A stretch of 64,000 bases of DNA from contig OW799235.1 of assembly GCA_941918925.1 (NCBI GenBank), positions 105,169,947-105,233,946 on the forward strand, given 5' to 3'. Of the stretch, positions 1 through 10,058 are shown one piece after another; positions within the stretch are counted from its first letter, which is position 1; each line of letters starts with the position of its first letter. Origin of the DNA: Phyto melanocephala (lineage: Eukaryota; Arthropoda; Insecta; Diptera; Rhinophoridae). Under the pieces are notes generated by a model, which worked only from the letters and a program-made list of their open reading frames with translations, was not told where the DNA came from and ran no database searches. Made by a program: the position numbers and the translations under genes.

Positions 1-162
1 AGAGAATAAAATGGGATACAGTTTTGAAAGTAGTAAAGTTGGTCTGTTTTTCTTTCCTTCCGTATACTTTAGTTTCTTGCTTTTCATTTATTATCCGTAA
101 AAAACAAAGACTTATAAAAAAGAAAACGTTAAACGTAAACGCACACAGAAAAAAAAAACAAA

Positions 163-665
163 TTATGTAATTTCAATTACGAAAATAATATCACTAATAA
201 AAATTTTACCTAATTTTGTCTTGATCATCTGAATGACACTAAAGGCTCCGCCAAAAAAAATTTTTTTTTTTGAAAATGCTATAAAAAGGTGTAGCTTCGG
301 CTGTGTGCACGTATCCTCCTCTTTAATTTTTGTGAACAAAAATTCGTTCAACATGGCCCAATCGCCATTGACTAGGGCACTCCTGGCTCATTTTCAAAGA
401 AAAATGGCCCAATTAGGCCTCTTGACCAAAATCCGCACGAAACAGTGACTCGTTCTGGGTTTTTCGGCTTTTCAATGTATGCGTGTGTGTTTTATATTCC
501 CCAAATGCGAAAATTTGCTTGTTTACATACCCGCCAAGATCAAAATGAGCTTCATCCGAAAGGATGATTTTTTTTTTGGCAAAATCCACCAAAGTAATAT
601 CACAATATTTCCCAGCGTTGTTCAAGCGTATACCCAACCATATTCGTTCAGCGGAAGGATAAAAC
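163..665 (-). pseudogene. Deleted mariner-like (DD41D/rosa type) transposase relic
   Basis: On the minus strand the frame ending near 413 reads ILSDEAHFDLGGYVNKQ, the first catalytic-aspartate box of rosa-type mariner transposases. A second minus frame (354 downward) reads LNEFLFTKIKEEDT, the stretch just before the usual QQDGA box. Frames are shifted between the blocks, and the helix-turn-helix N-terminus is missing. After the EEDT block the sequence passes directly to a short tail (AFSKKK), so most of the region that should carry the third aspartate is deleted. The copy at 63707-64000 has the same internal junction, so this is a shared deletion derivative rather than random decay. Family known: mariner DNA transposons. 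Inactive. Confidence 0.75.
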
Positions 666-789
666 TAATTACTACACCATATGTAAGTTATTCTGTAAAA
701 AAACTTTATGATATGTAGGTATTCAGTGGATTTTTATTTGAATGCCATAAATTTCGTTAAAAGCTCAATTTAAATCGTGTGGTAATACA

Positions 790-837
790 ACATTAATATT
801 TGCCTAGGGCCAGCAACGCAGAGACCGGGTTAGCTAG
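790..837 (+). mobile_element. Helitron 3' end fragment
   Basis: The segment ends in GACCGGGTTAGCTAG followed by T, matching the 3' end of the Helitron at 4887-5643 (CGCCGGGTTTGGCTAG, then T). Only the last ~50 bases can be recognised. No 5' TC end was found upstream. It is called from the CTAG terminus and the similarity to the complete copy. Confidence 0.45.
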
Positions 838-848
838 TATAATATAAA

Positions 849-1060
849 ATTTGAAAGCTCGGCTACGCTACGTTGGGATCATTACACCTACATATGTACG
901 TCATGTAAGTTATGAGAAGGTTATTGTCAGATTAAGCACGGCTTACTTACTATACCCTTCACACAAGAGTGTAAAAGGATTGTATAGGTTTGTCATCCAC
1001 TTTGTAATTTTTACAATATTCATTTGTAACCCTGAATTCTTATAAATAGAGAAAATGATT
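849..1060 (+). mobile_element. DINE-1/HINE-like fragments (3' end then 5' start)
   Basis: 849-945 resembles the 3' part of the family C elements (GCTACG...GGGATCATTACACCTA, then a degraded AGCACGGC hairpin arm). 951-1045 begins ACTATACCCTTCACACAAGAGTGTAA and continues with GGTTTGTCATCC, the 5' start seen at 15197, 26317 and 28056. So two truncated, like-oriented pieces abut. No coding capacity is expected in these non-autonomous Helentron-related repeats. Confidence 0.5.
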
Positions 1061-2750
1061 TCGTGATTTTTGAAGCCCCTACGTATACTTCTGAATAATA
1101 CTAACTTATCATATATGTTTTTCATAATTTTGCTATTAAGCTATGAGCTAAATGATAAGATTGATTGTATTTTCTTACACATATATAGATATCGGCGTAA
1201 ATAATTTTTGAAAAAAATTTAAATTTAAAATTCAGATTACCTATTTCCTAAAAAAGTTTTACTTTTTTTTCTCTGGTTTCTCTTTATGATTAGAGTTGCA
1301 ATTTTCTTAGAATTTGATATTATTTGTATGAAATCATTTGACATAGTTTACGTGTCATCAAATTAAAGCTGGTTCAGCTTAAAGTTTGTCTATAATAACA
1401 TGGTTAATAAGAGGTTTTTACTTTAAAAAAATTTCGAAACAAAACGAATTTAGTATGGCACTATTATTATGAGCCAATATTTTTCAATAACCTGTCCTTT
1501 TTTACAGAGATTTAATTATTTTTTGCCCACTGTATTAACACACAAAAACTGTGCAGAAAGTGAGTGACACATGACAGTCCCAACTTGGAAATAAACACTT
1601 GTGTGTTTTGTGGTTGCCTGAGTGCGTGTTAACTTTATATAAATATAATAAACATACTTACATATATATAAGTATGTGTATTATCTTTTTTTGTCTTTTA
1701 CTCGACACATATATATGTATTTATGTACATACATAATCATGTAAATATTTACAAGCTCAATAAAATATACTTGCTTGACTATTACATTTACCTATTGTAA
1801 TTATTACGGTGTTATAACAAATACTTATGATTCCTTTTATAAAAGTGTCAAATGCCTTGACATCTCAAGGTGTTCGCATTGACGTTACATCAATAACAAG
1901 AAAATCTACTTAAATTTCTTGATTTTGTGGAAGATTTAATATTAATGAATTTACAAACGCATTTATACTTCTTACATTAAATGAATTTAAATATATATAT
2001 CTTTTCATGTTGAGGGAAATTGTTATAAATAAATAAATAAGACAATATCATTGTCATGCCTTTGTTAAGATTATCATTTATTAAACAAACTAATAGTGCT
2101 TAAAGTGTAGAGGTAACAGGACTTTCTGTTGACAATTGATCTCCCCATATTCTTTAATTAATTCAATAAGGTTACTTCGTGACTTCCTTTTACCGCACTT
2201 GGATGATTTATGTATTTGCAGTGTCATGTTCTTGGGCAAAGTAACGGTTATAATATTTGTTTTTAAAGTAACATGAAACCTATTTAATAAAAATAATATT
2301 CATTTTACGTTACAGGGATCTAATATACGTTTTTAAATTTATTATTATTATTTTTTTTTTCATTTTATATATAATTGTTTAAACAAGATTTTATTTTGAA
2401 AGCCTTCTTTGAAGTGTGTAGTATGAATTATAAATTTTGAATATTTTAAAGTTTCGTTACTAATTTATAAACATGTGTTACGTTGTTCTGTCAGCATATC
2501 AACTAATCAATTTATTACTTCTGTAAAAGCTATTGTGTGTATTTCTACTTAAGACAAGCAACAACAACAATTACTGTTTTTGTTAAAAATTATAATTCAA
2601 ACTAATGATTTCTTTGATTAAATAATATCCTCAGCTGTCAAGTAACATCTAGTAATGATATATTGACAATTAAGTTGCTTAATTATATAATAAATACAAA
2701 TATCAATACTAAGAAACATCCGCATTAACACGAAGTATATTAATGTAAAA
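1061..2750. other. AT-rich intergenic DNA, no feature recognised
   Basis: The stretch is very AT-rich, with short ATATATATA/ACATACATA runs near 1650-1740 and AAATAAATAA near 2030. I saw no ORF of substance, no terminal repeats and no similarity to the repeat families elsewhere in the window. Confidence 0.6.
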
Positions 2751-2751
2751 A

Positions 2752-2898
2752 AAATAAGCGAAAAGCGTCTGTATTTATATTTAAAAAAACTTTAAAAACG
2801 TTTAAAAGTATATAAACTAGTCTATTACTAGCAAGCAAGCAAATTACGGTAGGATTATAGTTAGGAGATATATTAATATAAAACAAAGATAAACTTAA
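2752..2898 (+). repeat. Left copy of ~150-bp direct duplication flanking a HINE
   Basis: The sequence from ATAAGCGAAAAGCGTCTG to AAAGATAAACTTA is repeated almost unchanged to the right of the family A element (4767-4886 plus 5644-5670), where it is split by a Helitron. Small differences include the length of an A-run and single bases. This copy contains the intact GGAGATA/TATTAATA junction, which is the empty site of the Helitron. Confidence 0.85.
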
Positions 2899-4766
2899 AC
2901 AAGTAAAAGCACTATATTCGGCTGTGCCGAATCTTTTATACCCACCACCAATTTTGTGTACATTTAAAGCACAATATTTATTATTTTGTTAATCATTATG
3001 GATAATCTCTTTATAATAAAATATGTATCACATTCTTTGTAGAGGGTGGTTAAATTTTAAGGGCCCATGTTGAAGATGAGCTACACAAACAACAAGTTTT
3101 TTTTTTGCATTTCATTTGACATTTCTCAATCTCAGACCAACTTAAAAGTGGAAAGATACGCAAACGCAACGCGTTAAAGTTATTCAGGTTTTTTATAAAA
3201 ATGGGCGTTCAAGTCAAAATGCATTTTGTGCACTTCGTAATTCTTTTGATCAACATAATCGTTCAAATTCGTCCACAATCGGGAGAATTGTAAAAAATAT
3301 TTAAATTTCTGCAAAACAGGTCTGTATAAAATGTCAGAAAATCTGTGAATGCCTTCTTAGTTCGTTGAATGGGAACCATTGCTGTTTTTTGCGATAGTGT
3401 GGCAAAAGAGCAGTCAACATCGACTCATCATCATGCCCAACAATTGACCATCAACATTGTCATTGAAAATTTGGACCATCAGATAGAGGAGTGGCACCAA
3501 GGATGGGGGGGCCATTTGGCCGATATTTTGTTAAATACATAATTGAACCGTACAAATATTATCATTACAAAAAGAAATAATTATAATTTCCTAAATAATT
3601 TGTGTTTTATTTAAATTTAACATCTCCCCTTAAAATTTAACCACCCTTTATAACTTCGATATGCTACTAAAATGCTTTTGTTAATGTAGTCTTTCAAGAA
3701 AGTGGGCGTTAAGGAAGGCATGTCAATAAAGTTTCTGCTAATAAATACAACTTAAACATTTAAATATAGTCCTTTATTTTCCCAAAAACTTTGTCAATAG
3801 AGAAATTACATGAATTTAAGATAAACTGTTATATGGGAGGTAAGCGTTAAAGTGGGCGTGTAACCAAAATTTTTGGCACAACAATAACATTGATTAGAAG
3901 GATATATGTAGCAAATTTCATCATCATACCTCTAATTTTTTCGGTTTTATGAGCTTTTAAATTTCATTAACGGTAAATAACGTGAAAAGTGGGCGTTATA
4001 GTAGGCGTGTCAAAGTTGTTTTTGCGAATGAGTACAACTTAGATGTTTCAATATAGCCCTTTATTATTCCAAAATCTTTATTAATATAGAAATTATATGA
4101 ATTTTAGGTAAAACGTTATATGGGAGGTGGGCGTAAAAGTGGGCGTGGCACATTGATTTTCCGTTACAAAAAAGCGTTTCACCAAAAAACAAAGTGTGCA
4201 AAATTCCAGAGTCGTACATCCAATTTTGTTGCTTTTATGACGTTTTTGTTTTTAAATATACCGAAATAAACACTGTGCGGTAAAAATTTTCGTACATTTT
4301 GATCGATAACTCCTCTTCTAATGCATAGATTTAGATAGTTTTTGGGCAAAAATATTGTTTTTACTCAGGAAATATATATTCGAAGTTTCATGAGTGTACG
4401 TTAATGCGTTTGGACACAATTCCATTTTATTCGATGTTCAAGGGACACGGTTTTTTCGACCTACTATTGCTTTTCGAGCTATAACTCTCTTCCTAATATT
4501 CCGATTTAGCCTATTTTCAATACCAAACAAACCTTGTCTATAAGAAAGATTCTGGCAAAATTTGAGCCCCCTAGCTTTTTCGGTGCGACCTCTATCGTGC
4601 TTTCAACAGACGGACAGACGGACGGACATAGCTAGATCGTCATCAAATCAAACCCTGATTGAGAATATATATACTTTATGGGGTCTAAAATGGATATTTC
4701 GATGTATTACAAACGGAATGACAAAATGAATATACCCCCACCATTTTTTTGGTGGCGGGTATAAAA
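2899..4766 (-). mobile_element. Family A DINE-1/HINE-like element, copy A1
   Basis: Non-autonomous Helentron-related interspersed element, read from its hairpin (3') end on the left. Visible in order: ACAAGTAAAAGCACTAT; a perfect stem-loop ATTCGGC-TGT-GCCGAAT (2916-2932); TATACCCACCACCAA; a mariner MITE (3042-3648); tandem GTGGGCGT blocks around 3700-3855 and 3989-4145; the GACGGACAGACGGACGGACAT tract near 4610; TATACTTTATGGGGTC; and TTGGTGGCGGGTATA at 4749-4763, the inverted counterpart of the left box. The GACGGACAGAC plus CCCCATAAAGTATA combination is the hallmark of Drosophila DINE-1/INE-1. No protein is encoded. It is flanked by a ~150-bp direct duplication, far longer than any normal target duplication. 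Confidence 0.8.
3042..3648 (+). mobile_element. Mariner-derived MITE inside HINE A1
   Basis: A 607-bp element flanked by TA (3040-3041 and 3649-3650), with TIRs GAGGGTGGTTAAATTTTAAG and, inverted, AAGGGTGGTTAAATTTTAAG. It keeps two ends of a rosa-type mariner transposase in degraded form: an N-terminal helix-turn-helix remnant (RSNSSTIGRIVKN) and a C-terminal tail like LDHxIEE...GGPFGRYF, with the catalytic centre deleted. The uninterrupted site CTTTG-TA-TAACTTCG is seen in copies A4 and, with one base changed, A5, so the boundaries are exact. It probably moved with the transposase of a full-length relative. Confidence 0.85.
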
Positions 4767-4886
4767 ATAAGCGAAAAGCCTCTGTATTTATATTTAAAAA
4801 AAAAACTTTAAAAACGTTTAAAAATATATAAACTAGTCTATTACTAGCAAGCAAGCAAATTACGGTAGGATTATAGTTAGGAGATA
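4767..4886 (+). repeat. Right copy of ~150-bp direct duplication (first part)
   Basis: Near-identical to 2752-2870 (shared GCAAGCAAGCAAATTACGG and GGTAGGATTATAGTTAGGAG). It is interrupted after GGAGATA by the Helitron at 4887-5643 and resumes at 5644 with TATTAATATAAAACAAAG up to about 5670. Confidence 0.85.
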
Positions 4887-4906
4887 TCTATATATATAAA
4901 AGTGAA

Positions 4907-4910
<4 letters not shown>

Positions 4911-4945
<35 letters not shown>
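4911..4945. repeat. (TG)n microsatellite within the Helitron
   Basis: About 17 uninterrupted TG dinucleotides lie 24 bases from the Helitron 5' end. It is probably polymorphic between individuals. Confidence 0.95.
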
Positions 4946-4947
<2 letters not shown>

Positions 4948-5036
4948 GCTATAGACTCCGAAACTGTTAAACCGATCAGGCTCAAACTTTGGTAAGTTGT
5001 TGTTCACATACCAGGGAGTGTTTATGGGTGGAAAAA

Positions 5037-5580
5037 AGTGGGCGGGGCCACGCCCATAAAAATTAGTTATCAGTTTTAGTTACTTGCACTTGACCGATTT
5101 TTCTGAAACTTTGCACACATATCGAGCTGTCATGACTAAATAATTTCGTGATAAGAAAAGTGGGCGGGGCCACGCCCCTAAAAAAATTTAATTTTGAGTT
5201 ACTTGCACTGGACCGATTTTTCTGAAACTTTGCACACATACTAAGCTGTCATAACCATATAATTTCGTGATTAGAAAAGTGGGCAGTGCCACGCCCACAA
5301 AAAAAGGTTATAATTTTGAGGTACTTGCACTGGACCGATTATACTGAAACTTTGCACACACATTGAGCTGTTACGACTTTACAATTTCGTGATTAGAAAA
5401 GTGGGCATGGCCACGCCAATAAAAAGAATTATAATTTTGAGGTACTTGCACTGGTCCGATTTTTCTGAAACTTTGCACACATATTGAGCTGTTATGACTT
5501 TACAATTTCGTGATTAGAAAAGTGGGCAATACGCCCATAAAAAAAATTATAATATTTAGGTTTTTGCATTTGATATTCAA
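5037..5580 (+). repeat. Five ~120-bp tandem units inside the Helitron
   Basis: Units begin AGTGGGC at 5037, 5158, 5278, 5400 and 5521 (period 120-122). Each holds CACGCC, then ACTTGCACTGGACCGATT, CTGAAACTTTGCACACA and TTTCGTGATTAGAAA. The last unit is degraded. Tandem subrepeats are common in non-autonomous Helitrons and give a ready source of length variants. Confidence 0.9.
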
Positions 5581-5670
5581 TTAAAATTCAGAATGCATTT
5601 TGATTCATTAAGGGGCGTAGCAACGCGCGCCGGGTTTGGCTAGTATTAATATAAAACAAAGATAAACTTA

Positions 5671-6109
5671 AAAAATATTAAACCATTGATGATAGTAAAT
5701 AGTTTTGCTAGACAAAATTAGAAAGAAATTTATTTTTGATATGTGCCATGATCTGTAAGTAAGAGTTTAAACAGTAGAAACATAAAACCAATAACTCGAT
5801 TTCAAAAATTGTAAAAAATTTAAAAAATTCTGAAATAACATAATTTAACATATTTGGTTCTTTTAGCTTAAAATAGAAATAAATATAAGTGTTCTTTGAG
5901 CTAATGCAAAAAAGGTCTTAAACCAAAAATTTTAAATTAAAGTATGGGTTTTTATTTAGTTACAACTCAATTTTTTCTTTCTTTCGTTTCATGTGTCAAT
6001 TACTTTAGATTAGCACAATTTCTTCCAATCGCAAATTTATACTGTATTAAGCAAAAACTGCAATATTTAATTTAATGATTTTTTGCCTAGAAAGAAGTGT
6101 ATTCTTATT
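5671..6109. other. No feature recognised
   Basis: AT-rich DNA between the duplicate and the LINE relic. I see no terminal repeats, no coding-like frame and no similarity to other parts of the window. Confidence 0.5.
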
Positions 6110-6110
6110 T

Positions 6111-7110
6111 ATGGATCGCAGGGTCAAACAGTCAGCATGCCTTAGTGCATTACGAACTAGTTCTTTAGAGAAACCAAGCACTATGTTGCACATCGTTGCC
6201 AATAAGGCTCACTGCATCTAAAGATTGAAGACATTCGATCCTTAACCATCATACTGAGATGTATAACCCCCTATAAGGTAACGTCTGGGTGCTTAAAATT
6301 CTAATTCACTCCAGCAAAGAGTGAAAAGGGTCGACCAGATATGGAGCTCCAATACCAGGATATATATCCGCTCGGTTCTATGATATTACCTGGGTTTGGA
6401 TGCTGTGTCTTCTATAGCATACCAGAGATTAAGCTCTCTTTCCGCCTTCTGGATGAATGTAGCGTATGTCAGGATGAAATATTTGACATGTAGGAATACC
6501 AAGAATATAGAGAGAAATCCTGATATTTTTGTTCGACATCACTACGTTGGTAAATACTTACCAAGGGTGAGTCAACTAGCTGACGTTGCTATAGTCTTCT
6601 GACCCTTTCGCAAAGGCACTACTTTTCTAGTCAGGACTAGATCTGCTATCAAAAGCAAAATCTTTTTTGAGAAAGCGGAAAAAAGGTGCCGTGAACTGAA
6701 TACAAGTAGAATGGCCTGGCTTTTATAGTTATTTTTCGTTACCAGGCCTATACTGCAACTTACGAGCCGTGGTCGGATGGACATCTTAAAGTAGTGAAAT
6801 GATGGGTCACTGGATATTTCACTAACATAAAAGTCGACTTGGACTTCCCTCAAACAATCATTGTTGCAGCTGTCTGGATTTGAAATAAGAGAATCTTTTT
6901 TTTTTCGTCTCTACGAATATCCTCTCCTTGGTATTTAAAGTCATAGCATGATGGACAAAAACATACTCTTACCTCTCTGAGATATCCAAAGTCAGATAAA
7001 ACGATCTGATAAAAAAACATGGGTACGATGTGAATCTAGTACCAAGACTAACTCTTGCTGGTCATATCAAAACGGTGTTATACAGACTATACTTGAGAGT
7101 TTGCGTATAG
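6111..7110 (+). pseudogene. LINE relic, R1/LOA/jockey-like 3' region
   Basis: Base composition is less AT-rich than the surroundings. The first frame (ATG at 6111) reads RRVKQSACLSALRTSSLEKP, resembling the block after the reverse-transcriptase domain in R1/LOA/jockey-group LINEs, where VQRSACLCISGALRTxxTEAL is typical. The next frame (6396-6602) ends in an LP-rich piece. Stops and frameshifts occur throughout and no YxDD box is visible, so this is a decayed 3' portion. A RNase H-like tail is expected downstream but I cannot show it. Family assignment is inferred from one motif. Confidence 0.45.
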
Positions 7111-7720
7111 TGATGGTAAGAAACGATAATCAATCATCCATACACGTGACTATCTTTAAAAATTGTTGTTTGTTAAAAGCAAATATTTACTATTGTTTAT
7201 TAAAAAAAAAGAAAATCATGCAGTTCCTTAATTGTATCTAATTTTTTTTGTAATATCTTCAGCTTTTATTTATTTAGTTTCTAAGAGATATCGGTTGATT
7301 TTATCCGATTTGATTTTATTTATTAGTTTTTTAAAAAAAATCCAGGAACGATGTTTTCTGATCTACTCGATATATCGGTAATATATATGTTCACATGTAT
7401 ACCCTTGTCAACCATGTTTAATTGTATTGTTAGGTGCTTATGAATATGCTTAAACATCAAGAATAAATTTTTATTTTTCCTGAATTTATAAAGACTTCCC
7501 CACAATTGAAAAAAATTGCTCCTTCGTTGATCTGCTTAAAAATTGGGTCACAATTTGCTTCGACAAAACTGAAACAAACTTTACAAGTTTTAGTTTTAAT
7601 TTATTGGATTCCTCAAAAGTTCCTATTCACACTCCACTAAATTTGCTATTGATTTAAATCATTTTCTTACCTACAATTGAACTGTTAATCTGAAATATTT
7701 TTTAACAAAACCAATTTAAA
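7111..7720. other. No feature recognised
   Basis: AT-rich DNA between the LINE relic and the family B element. Short reverse-strand frames are present but look like chance. Confidence 0.5.
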
Positions 7721-7904
7721 ACAAGTAAGAGCGCTATATTCGGCCGTGCCGAATCCTATATACCCTTCACAACGTGTAGTCATGCAATAACAGTAGTTTG
7801 TATCACCACTCATCCCATATGAAATACGTACAACAATATAAAAAACATACATATATAAAAACAACCCATTTTAAAATTATAACTTTACGTATGTATGTTA
7901 AAAG

Positions 7905-7973
7905 AAAAAAAAAAAAGAAAAAAAAATTTAAAAAAAAATTTAAAAAAAAAAATTTAAAAAAAAATTTTAAAAA
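7905..7973. repeat. A-rich low-complexity block
   Basis: Runs of A broken by TTT. Both strands give spurious poly-Lys/poly-Phe frames. A similar but longer block lies on the other side of the nested family A element (12130-12315), and a third at 13130-13225. Confidence 0.9.
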
Positions 7974-8118
7974 AACAAGTAAGAGCACTATATTCGGCTG
8001 TGCCGAATCTTTTATACCCACCACCAATTTTGTGTACATTTAAAGCACAATATTTATTATTTTGTTAATAATTATGGAATAATCTCTTTATAATAAAATA
8101 TGTATCACTTTCTTTGTA

Positions 8119-8726
8119 GAGGGTGCTTAAATTTTAAAGGCCCATGTTGAAGGTGAACTACACCTAAACTTCAACTTTTTTTCTTGCATTTCATTTGACA
8201 TTTATCAATCTCAGACTAACTCAATTTGAACCGTGGAAAGATACGCAATCGAGCAACGCCTTTAAATATTAAAGATTTTTATAAAAATGGGCGTTCAAAT
8301 CAAAATGCATTTCGTGCACTTCGTGATTCTTTTGGTCAACATAATCGTTCGAATTCGTCCACAATCGTGAGAATTGTAAAAAATAGTTAAATGTCTGCAA
8401 AGCAGGTCTCTATGAAATGTGAAAACATCTGTAAATGCCATCTTAGTTCGTTGAATGGGAAACATTGCTGTTTTTCACGATAACGTGACAAAAGAGCAAG
8501 CAACCTCGACTCATCATCGTGCCCAACAATTGAGCATCAACAGTGTCATTGAAAATATTGACTATCGGATCGAAGTGTGCCGCCTAGGTTGGGGGGCCAT
8601 TTGGCCGATATTTTGTTCCATACATAATTGAAGCATACAAATATTATCATTATAAAAATAAATGATAATAATTTCATAATAATTTTATTCAAAATCAACA
8701 TAGTCCCTTAAAATTAAACCACCTAT
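8119..8726 (+). mobile_element. Mariner-derived MITE inside HINE A2
   Basis: Second copy of the element at 3042-3648, in the same position within family A: left TA at 8117-8118, GAGGGTGCTTAAATTTTAAA at the start, AAATTAAACCACCTAT at the end, right TA at 8727-8728. It keeps the HTH remnant (SNSSTIVRIVKN-like) and the C-terminal GGPFGRYF-like tail. The identical position shows descent with the host element rather than independent insertion. Confidence 0.8.
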
Positions 8727-9316
8727 TATAACTTCGGTATGCTAGTAAAATGTTTTCGTAAATTTAGTCTTTCAATGAAAGTGGCCGTTAAAATACGCTT
8801 GTCAATAAAGTTTCTGCTAATAAACATAACTTAGATATTTCAATATAGTACTTTAGTATTCCAAAATCTTTATTCATAGAGAATTTACATGAATTTAAGA
8901 GGAAGAAAGTGAATTTAAGGTTAAATTTTAAGGACCACAGGGTGATTTAAAAGGCTCCACGAAAAGCCCCTCAATGAAATAACGCCCAAACGAAAAATGA
9001 AATATTCCCCAAATTTTTTTCATACATTTTTGGGTGTTATTTCATATGAAATAACTCCCAATTTTTTTGGGCCGTCTTTCATTTTTTTTGGAAATTATTT
9101 CATTTCTCATTTGGGGTTTTCAAATTATGAAATAATCTCCAATGAAATAACACCCAACAAATTTTTAAATTCGGGGCTTGTTTCATAGCGTGTATAATTT
9201 GGGTAATATTTCATTTTGTATTCGGGGATTCTTTCATTTTTAAAGCTTCTGGTTTTGGGGGGTGCTTTTAAATAAATTATATAAAAATAGGCCTTTTACA
9301 AGAAAACTTTTAGCCT

Positions 9317-9562
9317 GTGAATATATTACAATATCTTTTTAAATACATAAATGATAACGTTCTGGATTTGGATGGTGCGACCTTCGTGACAGACTACGAA
9401 ATAAGTCTACGGACGGCAATAATGATTGTTTTCCCTAAATCAAAAGTAATCGGTTGTTGGTTCCACTTTTGCCAAGCAGTAAGGAGGCCCATAATAATAA
9501 AGTGTAACCAACTGGCAGCATTTGTACATACAACGTATATTTTCTCCATTTTGATTTCATGA
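9317..9562 (+). pseudogene. MULE transposase fragment
   Basis: The frame reads VTDYEISLRTAIMIVFPKS then GCWFHFCQAVRR, matching the centre of the MULE transposase domain: the second catalytic aspartate (TDxE), an amphipathic helix, FP, and the CxxH motif (GCWFHFCQA) seen before the final catalytic Glu. Only about 60 residues of this ~100-residue core are left, and neither the N-terminal zinc finger nor the last third is recognisable. Stop codons follow. It lies between the subterminal arrays of the 8947-10366 element, which supports MULE identity. Non-functional alone. Confidence 0.7.
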
Positions 9563-9679
9563 GCAACCATTTTGTTTTTTTACCATTTCTTACGTATAAT
9601 GTATTAAGTTTATTATTTATGTATGTACATGAAAATAATTTTTTGGTAGTTGGGTTTCAAAAATAAATATATTGGAAAT

Positions 9680-10058
9680 ATTAAACAATTCTTTGTCCAT
9701 ACTTCCTCACATCTCCATTACAGAAAATTACTGCCTTCTTTACAATATTGTAACTATAATAACGTCTCCCATGAGTCGGATTTTTAAGCCATTCGTAAAG
9801 TTTTAGGATAGCTCGTTGGTGGCTGATCTGATATTGCTTCCATCGTATAAGGGAAATTTACTGCACTGGACTTAGTTCATTTACAAAACCAAAAGTAGTC
9901 ACTATTAAACCAGCTTTGTATGTTCTTTCACCAAAAAAAAAATTGAAATTAAATGATGGCACACTTTCGAAGTTGCATATATCCTTATTATGAAGAAGAC
10001 GCATGCGGGCCTCCACACAATTTATATCAATAACTTTGCGATTTTGCTGTTGGTCCAT
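9680..10058 (-). pseudogene. Antisense ORF within the MULE, one stop, unrecognised
   Basis: The minus frame from 10058 runs 66 codons to a TAA (near 9858) and continues in the same frame for ~55 more codons (HQRAILKLYEWLKNPTHGRR, then YYSYNIVKKAVIFCNGDVRK) to a stop near 9683. The second half looks coding: mixed charged and aromatic residues, no low complexity. I do not recognise the family. Being antisense to the transposase, it could be a second element gene or a captured host exon. The single in-frame stop argues for recent decay. Confidence 0.35.

Larger units (their letters stand above)
4887..5643 (+). mobile_element. Complete non-autonomous Helitron
   Basis: A 757-bp element starting TCTATATATATAAAAGTG and ending CGCCGGGTTTGGCTAG, i.e. 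the 5'-TC and CTRR-3' ends of Helitrons, inserted between A (4886) and T (5644). A GC-rich block just upstream of CTAG (GGGGCG...CGCGCGCC) could form the usual terminal hairpin. It contains a (TG)n tract and five ~120-bp internal repeats, and has no Rep-helicase ORF, so it depends on an autonomous partner. The empty site is preserved in the left duplicate at 2752-2898. A shorter reverse-strand relative lies at 17287-17660. Confidence 0.85.

Noticed and set aside
7798..8043. ORFs rich in Lys or Phe across the A-rich block (both strands)
   Set aside because: Pure translation of low-complexity sequence.
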